Shown in pieces: positions 20,241-31,495 of a stretch of DNA of 64,000 nt (the first letter of the stretch is position 1; each line of letters begins with the position of its first letter). The position numbers and the translations under genes were made by a program. The stretch lies in assembly GCA_947311845.1 (NCBI GenBank), contig CAMZMU010000049.1:5689678-5753677 (forward strand), written 5' to 3'. Below the pieces are notes generated by a model. The model did no database searches. It saw only the letters and a program-made list of their open reading frames with translations, and had not been told where the DNA came from. Source of the stretch: Poa pratensis (Eukaryota > Streptophyta > Magnoliopsida > Poales > Poaceae).

Positions 20241-22987
20241 TCTCTACTATATAATATGGCTTGAGGAGGTGTTGGTACGTTTTTTAAATTTCCAGTTTTA
20301 CCCTTGCATCGCTAGCCTGAGTTAGAAAATATTACACGGTATGCCACCGCCAAGTGATCGTCGTGGCAGTTTTGCAATTTAGTCCTTCCGAAATCGGGTA
20401 ATCAACCCGCTATCCAGAGAAAGGCGTCCGTGCCTCTTCGTTCTCGAGCGAGCTCATCGATCCAAAATCCCCATGCCTCGGAGCTAGGGTTCCATCACCC
20501 CGCCGACGCTCCCTCCGGTGCCCCGCCTCCGGCCTGCGACGATTCGACGACATGGCGCACTGGGGCCTCCGGTCCGGCCGTTCTCGAGCGAGCTCCTCGA
20601 CGCTGTAGCCTGTAGCTATCCACATAGCGGAGGCGCACGCCGGCGTGAAGATGGCGAGTGGAGTGGGGAGCCCACGCCCACCTCGACCCCGTCTCAGGAG
20701 GACGAAGATCCGATTTCGGAGGAGGACGACGAGCTGGAGGAGCTGAATCGGTGCAGGCGTCAGCGGAGGTTACGGGGAGGTCGTCGAGCTCGAGGCTGCC
20801 AATCCCACCACCGCGTCTATCCAGGCGACCCCTGCCCTCAATTCTCTGTACTGGTCTCCCATGGTAGTGCTCAGGAGAATGCATCTGCTCTTCCTTTTGA
20901 GATGAATCTTTCGTGTCTACATGCAGCAAAGTGGTATATTGTGCTCTGAATTTTTTTTACTCTGAATCAGATCGTATGACCTAATCCCTGTCGGAGCACG
21001 AAGCGTCCTCGACTTGTTCTACCGGATGGCCGCGCCCTGATTCGCGGAGGCAGCTAATGCTTCCGCCGCCATCACGTGGTTGGGAAGAGCGGTTCGCGGG
21101 AGGAGTGATTTTGGCACGCCCGGCAAGAGCGACATCTACAATCACTCTGGTCACGAACACCACCAGCGCAAGACTACCATTGCTGCAAATTTCCTGGTTC
21201 CAATATCAGGTACAGATAAACGAGCGAACTATCCGTGATTAAGGTTGCGAGTTCTCTGTGTGTATAGTTGTGTTGCTGAAATTGCACCAAACTGAAGTGA
21301 TCCACGACAGGACTGCTATCGGGTTGACCATTATTTCTAACATATGGGTCGGGATTTTGGGGATTCTAGGAAGTGGCAGCATCGACAATGCGCTCATGTC
21401 TGCATATCCTCAATTTCGTCTTATAAACTTATCTGTTCGAATTTAGAGCTTATTCAACAGAAAACAATTGAATGCTAGGTAGTCGCCATTAATGACACAC
21501 AATTGTTGCTCTAAGTACTGTAACTGTATTTTCTGATTGGTTATGTCATTGGCAGGTCATGCCATGTATGGCGTTAGGGCGGCTCGCGCAAGCTCGAAAA
21601 GACACACATGTACCAGTTGCCTGAAGAATCGGTCCAAGGCTGTGATGCCTTGACTCGATTATTGGCAAACTTGCTCAAAAGCAAGTCCACATTACGGGAG
21701 AATCAGTCATGTTCATGTAGCTAGCTAGGTTGCACGCCAAGCCACCAGTTTATTTTACTTCTAGCTGAATCAATTCTGAAACTATTCGCAAAAAAAAAGA
21801 AAAAAAGAATCAATTCTGAAACCACAAAAAATAAAGACTCTGCACCTCTGCCTTAACCAGTGTGTCGTCCCACCGCCTCGCTGCTGGAGGCACCACTGAG
21901 ACCTTCCCAGGAGTGCTGTGAGCAAAGCAGGTGAGCGCTGCTAGCTGTATCTATGGTCTAGCTAGATTTCTTATTTTCTTTTGATTCTCATGAGCAGTTG
22001 CGGTTTCAAGTAGCACAAGTCTTTGCGTTGAAAAAGCAAAAATACTTATCTTCACTTGTTTGTGCAGATTTGTTGTTTCTATCACAAAAGATGCTTGCAT
22101 TAATGTCTAAAGATGAGCAATTACGCATTTTATGTGAGAGTCCCTAGCTGTATATTTCTTTGTGTGTTGTGTTTGATGAAAATGTCTCATTGAGCTGGAC
22201 TACATATTCCTTTGTATGTTGGTGTATATCCCCTGGTACTTTTGAGAGAAATTATGTTCCCTTTTGGTTCTGTAATGGTTTTCAGCTCCAACATATTCTT
22301 CTTTAATTTCATTTTAAGGTCGTTATTCCCTTGAAAATAAGGAAATAAAATAATGTCCGGTTGTCAAAATATGTCATTCCTTCATGTAAAGTACAACTGT
22401 ACAAGTTAAAGGCGTTTGAAAACTTTCGGGTGGTGGTATTACCTTTGTGCAGTGCACATGGATTGCTCATTAAAAATGTGTCGTTCTGTTGGAAAGTAGA
22501 CATGTATTGAACGGACAGTTCAAATTTGAATCTGAAGTAGTTCAAATTTGTGAATTTGCACTTTGGTAGCAATGCAAAATCATTCAATTTTAGATTTTAT
22601 TTAAGTGTGCTTCTTTTCTATATCATAAAAGTTGTGTAGACGAAAAATATCGTGTTTAACAAAGTTAAAAGAGTTGCGCATAGCATATTGTAATTCTTTG
22701 GACACATGTTTTGTATGACCAAAATTAAATATTTGACCGAATTTATGTTTTACTTTTTTCCCAAACAAACGAAAAACACCGGCAATGCTGTTGGGAGATA
22801 GTGAACAAATAACAAGATATGCAGTTGTAGGAAATGTCCTGAAATGCAAAACCTAATCAAACAGAATGGTCGGAATCCATAAACATGTGGCTTGTGTATT
22901 TATTTTGAACCCTCCTCTATCACCATTGTTAGAGAGTAAAATTGTTCAATCTAGATAGCCCGTGGCAACGCACGGGCATTCAACTAG
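20241..22987 (+). mobile_element. Non-autonomous Helitron, both ends present
   Basis: 2747 bp. The 5' end is TCTCTACTATATAATA preceded by A (20240), the classic grass Helitron start. The 3' end is CTAG (22984-22987) followed by T, with a hairpin GCCCGTG-GCAACG-CACGGGC 10 bases before the terminus. It therefore sits in an A|T target without duplication. No Rep/helicase frame is visible, so it is non-autonomous. GC-rich blocks at 20410-20950 and 21000-21200 look like captured exon material, but I cannot assign them to a gene. The distal half (21.4-22.9 kb) is AT-rich and without coding signal. Confidence 0.85.
22958..22987 (+). other. Helitron 3' hairpin and CTAG terminus
   Basis: Seven-base stem GCCCGTG/CACGGGC around a six-base loop, then ATTCAA and CTAG, followed by T. 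This is the rolling-circle termination signal of Helitrons. Confidence 0.88.
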
Positions 22988-23832
22988 TCATAGAATGGTA
23001 CAAGCTAGCAAGATGTATAGAATAATATAACCCAGCAAGTGCATTTATCCTAATTAAGTTCACCATTATTAATTTTGATTATCTACGGCTAATGCACAGA
23101 CAAGCTGTGAACTACAGAAATTGCAAACACATGGTCCGTTGATGGCACATACAGCTATGAACAACCACTCCACAATAATTAATCAAGTAAAAAAATATTA
23201 CTATTTTCTAAACACCTCTCACTACAAGAAGTTAATTACAACAAAAATAAGAAAAAAAAATCCATGGAGTAAACACTGACTGGGTTTCTTGTAGCATGTT
23301 ATACGTGTCAACTGGTCCTTTCAGGTCCAAAGCAAGAAAAATATTTGCTGGTATTCTCATGGCAAAAGGCATAAGAACCAAGTATTCTCAATACCAGCAA
23401 AAATATTTGCTGGTATTCTTTTACCGCTTCGGCAGTAAAAGGCCAGGGGATCTCGCGGCGGCGTTGCCGGATTGAGAAATCTCCTGCGGCAGCCAACAAT
23501 CGGTGTAGCTGGAGGCAGGAAAGAATGACATGCACCGCCGATCCTCTCGGCCGGCGGTAGCGGGACACCTCGCCGTGCTCTGAGGCAGGGACCGTTTGCC
23601 GAAAAGCGCGAGCCAAGGAATATTGGCATATGATATTTTTGTCTTTTTTTACACTATTCATGTTGGACTTATCTCTTTTTATTTCCTTGCGTGTATTTCG
23701 AATTTCGTTATGTAAATTCTTGGGATTGTAAACACAAATCTCACGAACATTCACGAATTTGTTTGGAATTTTGTAAAGCTTGCAATTTTAAATTAATGAG
23801 TGGTATCGTGGTATCACTAGATATGCCTTCTT
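22988..23832. other. No gene; short inverted and direct repeats
   Basis: Around 23334-23420 the motif AAATATTTGCTGGTATTCT occurs twice directly and once inverted. The piece 23390-23417 is a perfect palindromic hairpin (AATACCAGCAAA / TTTGCTGGTATT). 23420-23600 is GC-rich and overlaps open frames on the minus strand that show no domain. Confidence 0.5.
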
Positions 23833-24225
23833 GCATGGGTTACCACATATCAAGTGAGTTTACAACAAATCGTACATCAATTAGCTAGAGTAGTACAGTA
23901 CGTGCTGGATGTCCCCTGTTTCTACATGTTCCTTAGGTTGAGGCAGAATTAAAGTATTCGTCATATGAGAGATCTGGTTCGTGACTGAATTTGGGCCAGT
24001 TGATAGACCCGTGATTTGATTGACTCAAAATATGCGGAAATAAAATTGAAACTGAACTTTTCATACATATAAGCCAAACCAAGATACAAAAACACACTAG
24101 ATGATTATTAAGCATGTCTCTAATGAGAAGTGCATTGTCATCATCTCAAACATATTTGTAACGGATAGGGAGGTCGACACACCTTATTTATAGATGGCAC
24201 AATGGTTTGCAAAGATTGCATTTGC
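23833..24225 (+). repeat. Segmental duplicate, copy 1 (partner 24835-25384)
   Basis: Shares with copy 2 a collinear set of blocks: GCATGGGTTACCACATATCA, AAATCGTACATCAAT, GATTCGTCAT(A/G)TG(A/T)GAGATCTG, ACTCAAAA(T)ATAT, TCTCTAATGAGAAGTGCAT, GGATAGGGAGGTCGACACAC and ATGGCACAATGGTTTG. No coding sequence recognised. Confidence 0.8.
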
Positions 24226-24834
24226 TAGTGATTAATTGGCGGCAGATTTAGAGTAATAATAAGAGATATTCTTTGAATTGACGGTTTAAATGTGGATGAA
24301 ATGAGTAGAAATTCGAGTCATGACCACTGTGACTGAGCTGGACGTCTCATCGTGGCGCGGTGGAGGAGGGGTCAACTACGCTCCAGTGGTCTTCTTGTGG
24401 AGGAGGTCGACGGCGGCCTCTGTCATCGTCTCCATGGCTGGGGACATGCGGTGGAGCATGGATCCATTGTTTACGGCGATGCGGAGGGGAATGGAAATAG
24501 GGGCGGCAATGTGGTACCGAAGGGGGGCTAGGATTTGTGTCTTGCTGCCTTTTAGATAGTCCGGTGGTGAAGTGCGAGTTAATCTGACACTTAGGAGGAC
24601 AAAATGCCAATACGCCGCACACGTTGACTAGGGCTTTTTCTACAACCAACGGCTGTGACATTGCCAAAAGCCAGCACGCATGGGATTCGCTCTCATCTAA
24701 ATGTTAAATGTTTAGAAAACAAGAACCAAACTCTTGAAACATATTTAAATGGACATGAATTAATATCTCAAGAAACCTGCATTAGCTTTGGACCACGTGG
24801 TACAGTAATGAACTACTTTTGAGATGAGGCACGT

Positions 24835-25384
24835 GCATGGGTTTCCACATATCAGGGTGTGGCTTCATATGCATGTGATGATCTAGTACAAATCGTACAT
24901 CAATAATTAGCTACTAGTACAAGCTTTCATACAGTACAATCTTTTGAGATACCGCTGGGTGTCCCAGCGAAACTCTATTTTTACGTGTACCTTAGATTAA
25001 GTGAGCCACTTAAACAGTACATTTTGAGCCACGACTGCTTAAAGGATTCGTCATGTGTGAGATCTGATTCTTGACTTATTTGGACCAGTGTGTTGAGACT
25101 TGAGAAATCCGTGACATTTTTTTTGAAACGCGGCAAGAGCTCTGCTTTTTCATTGGAAAGACTCGTGACATATTTACTCAAAACATATTATGGAAGTAAA
25201 ATTGGAACTGAACTTCTTATACATATAGCCAAATCGAGATACAACATCACACACTAGATAATTAAGCACGTCTCTAATGAGAAGTGCATCATGATCATCA
25301 AACTTATTTGGAATGGATAGGGAGATCGACACACATTGATCGCTTATTTAAACATGGCACACTGGTTTGGACATGCTTGCATGG
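24835..25384 (+). repeat. Segmental duplicate, copy 2
   Basis: Diverged tandem partner of 23833-24225, about 1.0 kb further on and lying downstream (3') of the thionin-like gene. Longer than copy 1 because of extra sequence at 24905-25025 and a 46-bp insertion at 25118-25163. The interval between the copies (24.3-24.65 kb) has a GC-rich stretch with no recognised domain. Confidence 0.8.
25118..25163 (-). mobile_element. 46-bp retroposed tail with 8-bp target duplication
   Basis: Insert beginning TTTTTTTTGAAACG, flanked by CGTGACAT at 25110-25117 and 25164-25171. Copy 1 of the duplication lacks it. The T-run reads as a poly(A) tail on the minus strand, so it is probably the extreme 3' end of a LINE or SINE. 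Confidence 0.7.
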
Positions 25385-25630
25385 CGTCCATTTATTCAAG
25401 CGTTCACAAACAGCGTTTCGACGGTGAAACGCTTGCACGCGCGCTCCTTAAGCAGCGATAGCAGCAGTGATGTCAACACACTTCGCGCAGAGACCGTAGC
25501 ACACCTCGTTGCACCGTTTCTTCAAGTATTCGCCGATACCGACTGCGATCAAATCGAAGACGGTAGTATATATTAGCACATCTTAACAAAACTCTCAACA
25601 AGTTTAAAAGGAGTAAGGAAATATGGCATC

Positions 25631-26468
25631 TTACGTACATTTGTGTGCGCTGTTGCACTTGGACGAGCAACCCAGCCTGCAGCGGTGGTCATGGCCTGCC
25701 AAAACATCAAAGACAATGCCATTATCACCACACCGTGAAGCTATCACACTGACTGGAACAAGAGAAATCCATGGGTCGAATTTGTTCTAGCTACCTGACT
25801 GGGAGTGAAGCAGGCCCTCCGAAGCGCAGCCACAGTCTCTGACGCAGGTGTCATGCGGGGTGTCATCAGCCTCGCACACCTCAATGCACTGCAGCTGAGA
25901 GTAGCTGCAGCCGACGGCCTGAGCGTGCTGCAGTCCCAGACCTTGCACAAGTCATCTATAATGTTATTAAAGAGATCGATGAACTGAACTAGGGGAGTGC
26001 ATGCATGGGTTGTTTTTTCTGTACCTGGCTCAGAGTGGTGGATCAGCGAATTGCAGCCACAATCTCTGACGCAAGTGTCATGCGGGGTGTCATCGGCCTC
26101 GCAGACCTCGATGCACTGCAGCTGAGAGTAGCTGCAATCGCCAACCTTCGCGTGCTGCTGCAGCCCGAGACCTAGGACAAGTCATCTACAAGTATTAATG
26201 AATGGCATTGCCACCACAATGTAATCGAAGCGATCGATGAACTGAACTTGGCTGGTTTCTTCGTACCTGCAAACCCGGAGTGAAGGACCAGCGAGTTGCA
26301 GCCGCAGTCTCTGACGCAGGTGTCATGCGGTGTGTCGTCGGCCTCGCAGATCTGGATGCACTGCAGCTGAGAGTAGCTGCAATCGGCCTGAGCGTGCTGC
26401 ATCAGTCCGAGACCTAGCATGACTAGACCAACGATCGCAATCGTCTTAAGACCTAATTTGTTTTCCAT
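25631..26468 (-). CDS. Three-module thionin-like secreted cysteine-rich protein
   Basis: Four exons on the minus strand: 26468-26267, 26171-26025, 25941-25795 and 25695-25631. All boundaries have GT/AG and phase 1, giving an open frame of 186 residues ending TAA at 25633-25631. Residues 1 to about 28 form a signal peptide (MENKLGLKT, then a Val/Leu/Gly-rich core ending HAQA). Exons 1, 2 and 3 each carry the same module, spaced C-x6-C-x3-C-x9-C-x3-C-x-C, with the invariant linker EADDTPHDT. Exon 4 adds C-x3-C-x3-C-x5-C. The C-x3-C-x8/9-C-x3-C-x-C core resembles plant thionins, which are membrane-active defence peptides, but here the linker is acidic rather than basic. Exons 2 and 3 are both exactly 147 bp and symmetric, so they look like in-frame exon duplications. 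Activity is unknown; another secreted cysteine-rich family is possible. Confidence 0.8.
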
Positions 26469-26600
26469 TTCTTCAGTTCAGTGGATGGTTTTCTTCTCTA
26501 GCTAGCTGGAGTAGCTCGCAGAGAAGACGGCGTGCGTGAATGTCGATCAGGATCGGGAGTATGGTTGTTTCTGATGGAGTCTGTTGCTTGATCGTCACCT

Positions 26601-26610
26601 CTACTTATAG
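26601..26610 (-). promoter_or_regulatory. Probable TATA box of the thionin-like gene
   Basis: On the minus strand CTATAAGTAG, 133 bp upstream of the ATG at 26468; this fits a leader of about 100 bases. Confidence 0.55.
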
Positions 26611-26716
26611 GAGATTTGTTACCTACCTACGTACGAGATGATTATGAGTGTGGCTGAGAACCATGTGCATTCCACCTACCAGAGATCAATGCCAACCACA
26701 TAACTGACTTGTCCTG

Positions 26717-26809
26717 ACCACATAACTACGACGGAACTTCCTCATGAAATCAAGTACAGTTTCAGTACACTGGCTTAATAGATGATGCATGGTGACCATG
26801 AATGATAGT
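26717..26809 (-). repeat. Upstream duplicate, proximal copy (partner 27160-27261)
   Basis: Shares CCACATAACT, AAATCAAGTAC(A/G)GTTTCAGTAC and GATGGTGA(C/T)..ATGAATGATAG with the partner, in the same order. Lies 110-200 bp upstream of the TATA box, so it may be duplicated promoter sequence. Confidence 0.65.
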
Positions 26810-27159
26810 AACAAAATCGTAGGATATTTCGTCGTATGAGAGACCATGTTAGCATGGTGGCTCAATTATTGGTGATTTTGATCTATCTCACACCGAATGA
26901 ATTTCGTACGTACAATTGAATTCCATTCTCTGACGTCGACCAACAACTAATTTAGTCGACTAGCTGTTGATAGCTTATATGTCACTGTTTTCCTTTTATT
27001 TGTCCTGGGAGTGAAAAAATATGCTTCGGTGAAAATGATGGCATAAAGCTGATGCCAGATTTGTGTTTTACGTTTCTACATTTCAAGTGGGGAGACTCTT
27101 TGGGTTAGGTCAGCTTTCTTCCTGGCTTCGCTTGCCATGCTTGTGTCTTGTCCTAGCTA

Positions 27160-27261
27160 GCCACATAACTGCGCTCGGTACGACCTCGGTTACGAATGCA
27201 TTAAATCAAGTACGGTTTCAGTACGATAGCTTGACAGATGGTGATTATGAATGAATGATAG
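27160..27261 (-). repeat. Upstream duplicate, distal copy
   Basis: Second copy of the 26717-26809 block, about 450 bp further upstream of the thionin-like gene. It could mark the promoter of a lost tandem paralogue. Confidence 0.6.
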
Positions 27262-27389
27262 ACGTGTTATCGACGGCGCTGTTGGGCTGTGTTGCAACAA
27301 AACCTTGTGATTTCTCGTCGTAGGTGAATTAATTGGTGTGAGTAGAGATTTCTTGCTCCCTGTCTCCGGTGATCCTTCTAGTTAATAAA

Positions 27390-29110
27390 ATAAAAAAATC
27401 ATATTTATAAGTTTCAAAACATTCTGAAAAACTTCTGCGTGTTGTCAATGATATGTCCCACGATGCAAAATTAGGTTTAAAATATTTCATATTATGTTCA
27501 ATACAAAAATGACAAATGTGTGGATCTAAATGTACATACTTTCAAATCATCAAAATATACAAGATTTTTTATTTTTATGTAGCCAGAACATAAGTATTAA
27601 AATAAAAAAATTGCGCGTTCGTGGGATACATCATTAGCAACATGCAGGAAATTTCAATTTTTTTTATAAAACTTAAATATTATTTTTGAATTTTTCAAAT
27701 TGGTGTTAGCTATATTGTAAAACTGGGCCTTGCCGATACTACATGGGTTCGGGACATCCGAGGCGAGCTCCCCTATATCTCCTTCTGCGAGCTGGATGGT
27801 TCCACTCGCATGCAGGACTCCTCCCCGATGAAAGCCCAGTAGGAACCGACGTCTCCAGTTTCGCTCGATCGTTTCACTCAAACAAAAAAAGTTTCGTTCG
27901 GTCGCTAGGTATACGGTATACCGGTGTATGCACGAAAAGAGAAAATGTGTACTGGTTGCTTGATGTCTTTTTCTTTCTTCACACTACATTATTATCCGGC
28001 CAATATATTACCATAATGTTTCTCAAGCATTACAAAAAAAGAATTATTTTAAAAAATTACCACTTTCAAAAAATAAACAATATTCAAATCTGAACATTTT
28101 TTAAAATAAACATTTTCAATTCTAATTTATTTTAGAAAAATTAATATTTTCTGATTCTGAACTAGTTACAAATGAACTATTTTCTGATATGACTTTTTTC
28201 TAAAATAAGAACCATTTTATAATCTGAACATTTTTAAAATATGAACCATTGATAGAAGAATATTTTTGAAATGTGAACCATTTTTAAATGTTTTTTAATA
28301 ATCTGATTCATTATCTAAATGAACAAATTTTAACACATGAAATTGTAAAAATATGAACCTTATTAAAAAATGATTTTTAAAATCTGAACAAATCTGAACC
28401 ATTATAAAACTGAACATTTTCCAAAAAAAAACAAACTTTTTTCAAAAATGAATAATTTTCAGAAGTAAATATTTCATATTTCTTTAAGCTGAATCATTTT
28501 AGAAATGAACGTTAAATATGGTTCACGAGGAATTAAAAAGTATTCACCTATAATGAAAATATGGTTCACAATAAACTAAGGTGAACCCAAATTGAAAAAA
28601 AAAGTCCAAACTAACTGGTTGAACCGTAATAATGGAACCGAAAATAAAATAAACAAGGTGATAAGGAACAAAAAATCGGGTCAATGAAAAATAATAGTTA
28701 ACGAAAATACCGCTGGAGCGGAAAAAATAATGAACCTAAAAAGGAAATAAAATCGGGGAACCAAAAAAGTGGATACATGGGATCAAAAAAGTGTTTATGT
28801 AGTCATAAAAGATTCTATAGTTTTTAAAAATATCTAGGGTGATAAAAAATTATTCTTGTATTACGAAAAGTGTTGGTGAACAAAAAGTAATAGTGAATTT
28901 AAAAGGAACTAAATTTGTGTGAACGGAAAATAATAGCAAACAAAAATGTGAGTTAACCGAAAATAATAATGATCCAAAAAAACTAAATTAAGGTGAAATA
29001 AAATAATTGTGAACAGAAAAATGCTAGTGAACCAAAAATAATAGTGAACCAAAAAATTTAGTGAATTGAAAATAAATTAAATTCGGGTGAACCAAAAAAG
29101 GAGATTGATG
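27390..29110. repeat. AT-rich degenerate repeat region
   Basis: Long stretch of loosely repeated (A/T)GAACC(A)AAAAATAATAG and TCTGAACATTTTTTAAAA units on the plus strand, plus the inverse composition in 27.4-27.7 kb. No coding sequence; ORFs here are composition artefacts. Similar arrays are common in Triticeae intergenic DNA. I see no terminal structure that would name an element. Confidence 0.55.
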
Positions 29111-29483
29111 AGTTCAAAAAATGTTCATGGGTGCATGAAAAAATATTCAACGGTTTTTAGAAAAAATGTTCATGGATTGCGAAAAATGTATTCTTATAGA
29201 GTGTGGATTTGCATAGAGATATGTTCCTTTATCTCCCCCATGTATCCTGAAATAAAATACTTTGGTGGTAATCAACAATTAGTGATGGTGCTTCATGGCA
29301 TGGTGTGGTGTGGGCATGTTGTGTGAGTTGTCATTGTTTGTCTCGATGGTAAATGATATAGTACAAGACAAACGCTCTCTCCTCAATAAACCATGTGCAT
29401 CAAAATCCTCTAAACTGAAACTGTAATTAGGAATACTATGCTGTTATTCAAAGCATAGATGTAACTCAGGGTCGGACACGACC

Positions 29484-29809
29484 TCAAGCCTCGACGAGGT
29501 ACACGACCCTCCTGTCATCCAGCTTCACCCACACCCGCCCTTCGCCTCCCTCCTCACCGCTTGCAGCTCCCCAATGACGGTCGCGTCGTACACCCTCGAC
29601 GTGGGCGACTCGTATGGCTCCTTCTGCTCCGTAGGGGGAGGCGGCGGGGTAGGGATCGGAGTATCGGCCGGAGGAGGTGCTAGGGCCTCGTCATCGGCTG
29701 CCGCGGAGGCGAGCGGGCAGAGGACGGCGGAGGCGGCGGCGAGCGAGGGGACCAGAAGTAGGACGTCATGGCGGCAGGCGGTGGAAGCCGATACACTGCG
29801 CCCCGCCAT
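29484..29809 (-). pseudogene. First-exon fragment of a chloroplast RETICULATA-related / DUF399-type protein
   Basis: Starts MAGRSVSASTACRH at 29809 with a Ser/Ala-rich, transit-peptide-like N-terminus, then a Pro-rich linker. It continues with SRVYDATVIGELQAVR, a frame change near 29535, and VWVKLDDRRVVYLVEA before a stop at 29486-29484. The block YDATVIGE..AV ... VW.KL...RVVYL.EA recalls the start of the DUF399 (ChaN-like) domain in plant chloroplast proteins that also carry DUF3411. This rests on memory of the family and was not searched. Only the first exon is present, with one frameshift and a premature stop, so it looks like a dead gene fragment. Confidence 0.5.
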
Positions 29810-30350
29810 TGGGTAGAAAGGTGGCGAGGTGGAGATCGGGGAAAGTGAGATGAGTGCAGTGGGGGAGGCTAGGATGTGAGGGAGAGATTGAGATGAGAAA
29901 ATTGATGAATCTAACAGTGGGGTCACTGACACGAATTTACCTAAATACCCTTTTTCTTTTGATTAATTAAAATAAAAGAATATTGGTAGTTTCAGCTAGT
30001 TTCAGGTTCTTTTAATCTTCTAGTTTCTGTTACCTCTAATTTTATCACCGTTCGATTAGAGGTGATGAACGGTTGTTAAAATTACCAACTACCCTAAAAC
30101 TTGTAAAAAAGTAGACATCTGGGAAACAACGTCGGCTGATTAATTGATTTGTAGCCCAAGTCATTAATCTGTTTAAATTGTACACGTACGACGGTATAGC
30201 CCAGACAAATTACGATCTGATCTGTTGTAGTTGTATTAGTGCACGGGGCTGAGCTGTTGAAGTAGCCATATAGAACACGGGCGTGATGATTTGCGATACT
30301 TATACGTACCACCGGGACAAGCCGCGACCGTGAAGCCGCCCGTTCACGTC

Positions 30351-31495
30351 ATGTCAACGTCCGCGCTCGTGTCCGCCCTGCGCGTCGCCGGCCGGCAACA
30401 CATTACCGCTTCCACCCTCGGTGCGAGGCAGCAGGTGACCGGCTCCCATGTCTTCAGGATCCATCGGTTCACGCAGGTAAGGGAGAAGGTCGCCAATGGC
30501 ACCGGCGTCTACTCAGGCCTGTTCAGCGTCGGCGGCCACGACTGGCGTATCAAGTGCTTCCCAAACGGCAATCTGGAAAAGACCCAGGGCTCTATATCCG
30601 TCTACCTCCAGCAGGCCAGCCACGCCAAGACAGGCGGCGCCACCGCGACGTTCGAGATGAGCATACTCGACAAGTCCTGCAAGCCGTCCGTCACCGAATC
30701 GGCAGAAGGCCGCCTCTTCAAGGGCGGCTACTGGGGCTGGCAAGATTTCATGAAACTCCAAGATCTTGACGAGGAGAAGCAGCTAGACAACGACTGCCTC
30801 TCCGTCCTCTGCGACGTCGCCGTCGACCTCGGGCTGCGCACCGACGACTACACCGACGAGGTCGCTGCCGCCGAGGAACTCGCCAAGGAGCCCCGCCGTT
30901 CCACGTGCATGGCCTAGCGGAAGCCCTTTGGAAGACACAGGAAGCCGACGTCAAGATTAGAGTCCAAGACGGACAGACGTTCGCCGCGCACCGATGGGTG
31001 CTCGAAGCCGGATCCCCCGTCTTCATGGCCGATCTCGCTCCCGCTTCCTCCAATGGCACCGTCACTTGGGAGCTACACATGGACGACATGGACGCCGACG
31101 TCTGCAAGGCACTGCTCCAGTTCATGTACACCAACTCGCCGCCGCAGCAGCTCAAGTCGGACACGGCGATGGCGGAGCGGCTGCTCGTCGCGGCGGACCG
31201 GTACGATCTTGAGAGGCTGAAGCTCGACTGCGAGGAGGCTCTGGGAGACAATCTCGACACGAGCTCCGTGGCCGCCATGCTGGCGCTAACGGAGCGGCAT
31301 CGTTGCCCGGTGCTGAGGGAGGCGTGCATGCAGTTCCTCTCTTCTCCGGAGCTGCTGGATATGGTTTTGGCGTCATCCGACGGTTTTCATAAGCTCAAGA
31401 AAGCAAGCCCCTCTGCTATTCTCGAGCTCATCGAGAAGAAAGACCTCCACATGACCAGTTTATTATTAGAGCACGCAGCAGCTAGGAGTAGTTAA
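30351..31495 (+). pseudogene. MATH-BTB protein (BPM-like), single frameshift
   Basis: Substrate adaptor family for CUL3 ubiquitin ligases, greatly expanded in grasses. Start MSTSALVSALRV at 30351. The MATH domain runs from GSHVFRIHRFTQVRE through VGGHDWRIKCFPNG to CDVAVDLGL. The frame breaks near 30890-30900 in a C-rich run (GAGCCCCGCCG), where one missing C would explain it. The next frame continues HVHGLAEALWKTQEAD into the BTB domain (VQDGQTFAAHRWVLEAGSPVF, then LLQFMYTNSPP and LLVAADRYDLERLK) and a BACK-like helical tail ending at 31495. No introns, as is usual for the grass family. Everything except the one indel is intact, so a very young pseudogene or an assembly error are both possible. 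Confidence 0.88.

Noticed and set aside
24320..24667. Open frames in the GC-rich patch between the duplicated blocks
   Set aside because: Trp/Arg-rich and Pro/His-rich products on opposite strands with no motif; most likely intergenic.
27743..28093. 116-residue plus-strand frame
   Set aside because: Its second half is AT-rich repeat; no start context or domain to support it.
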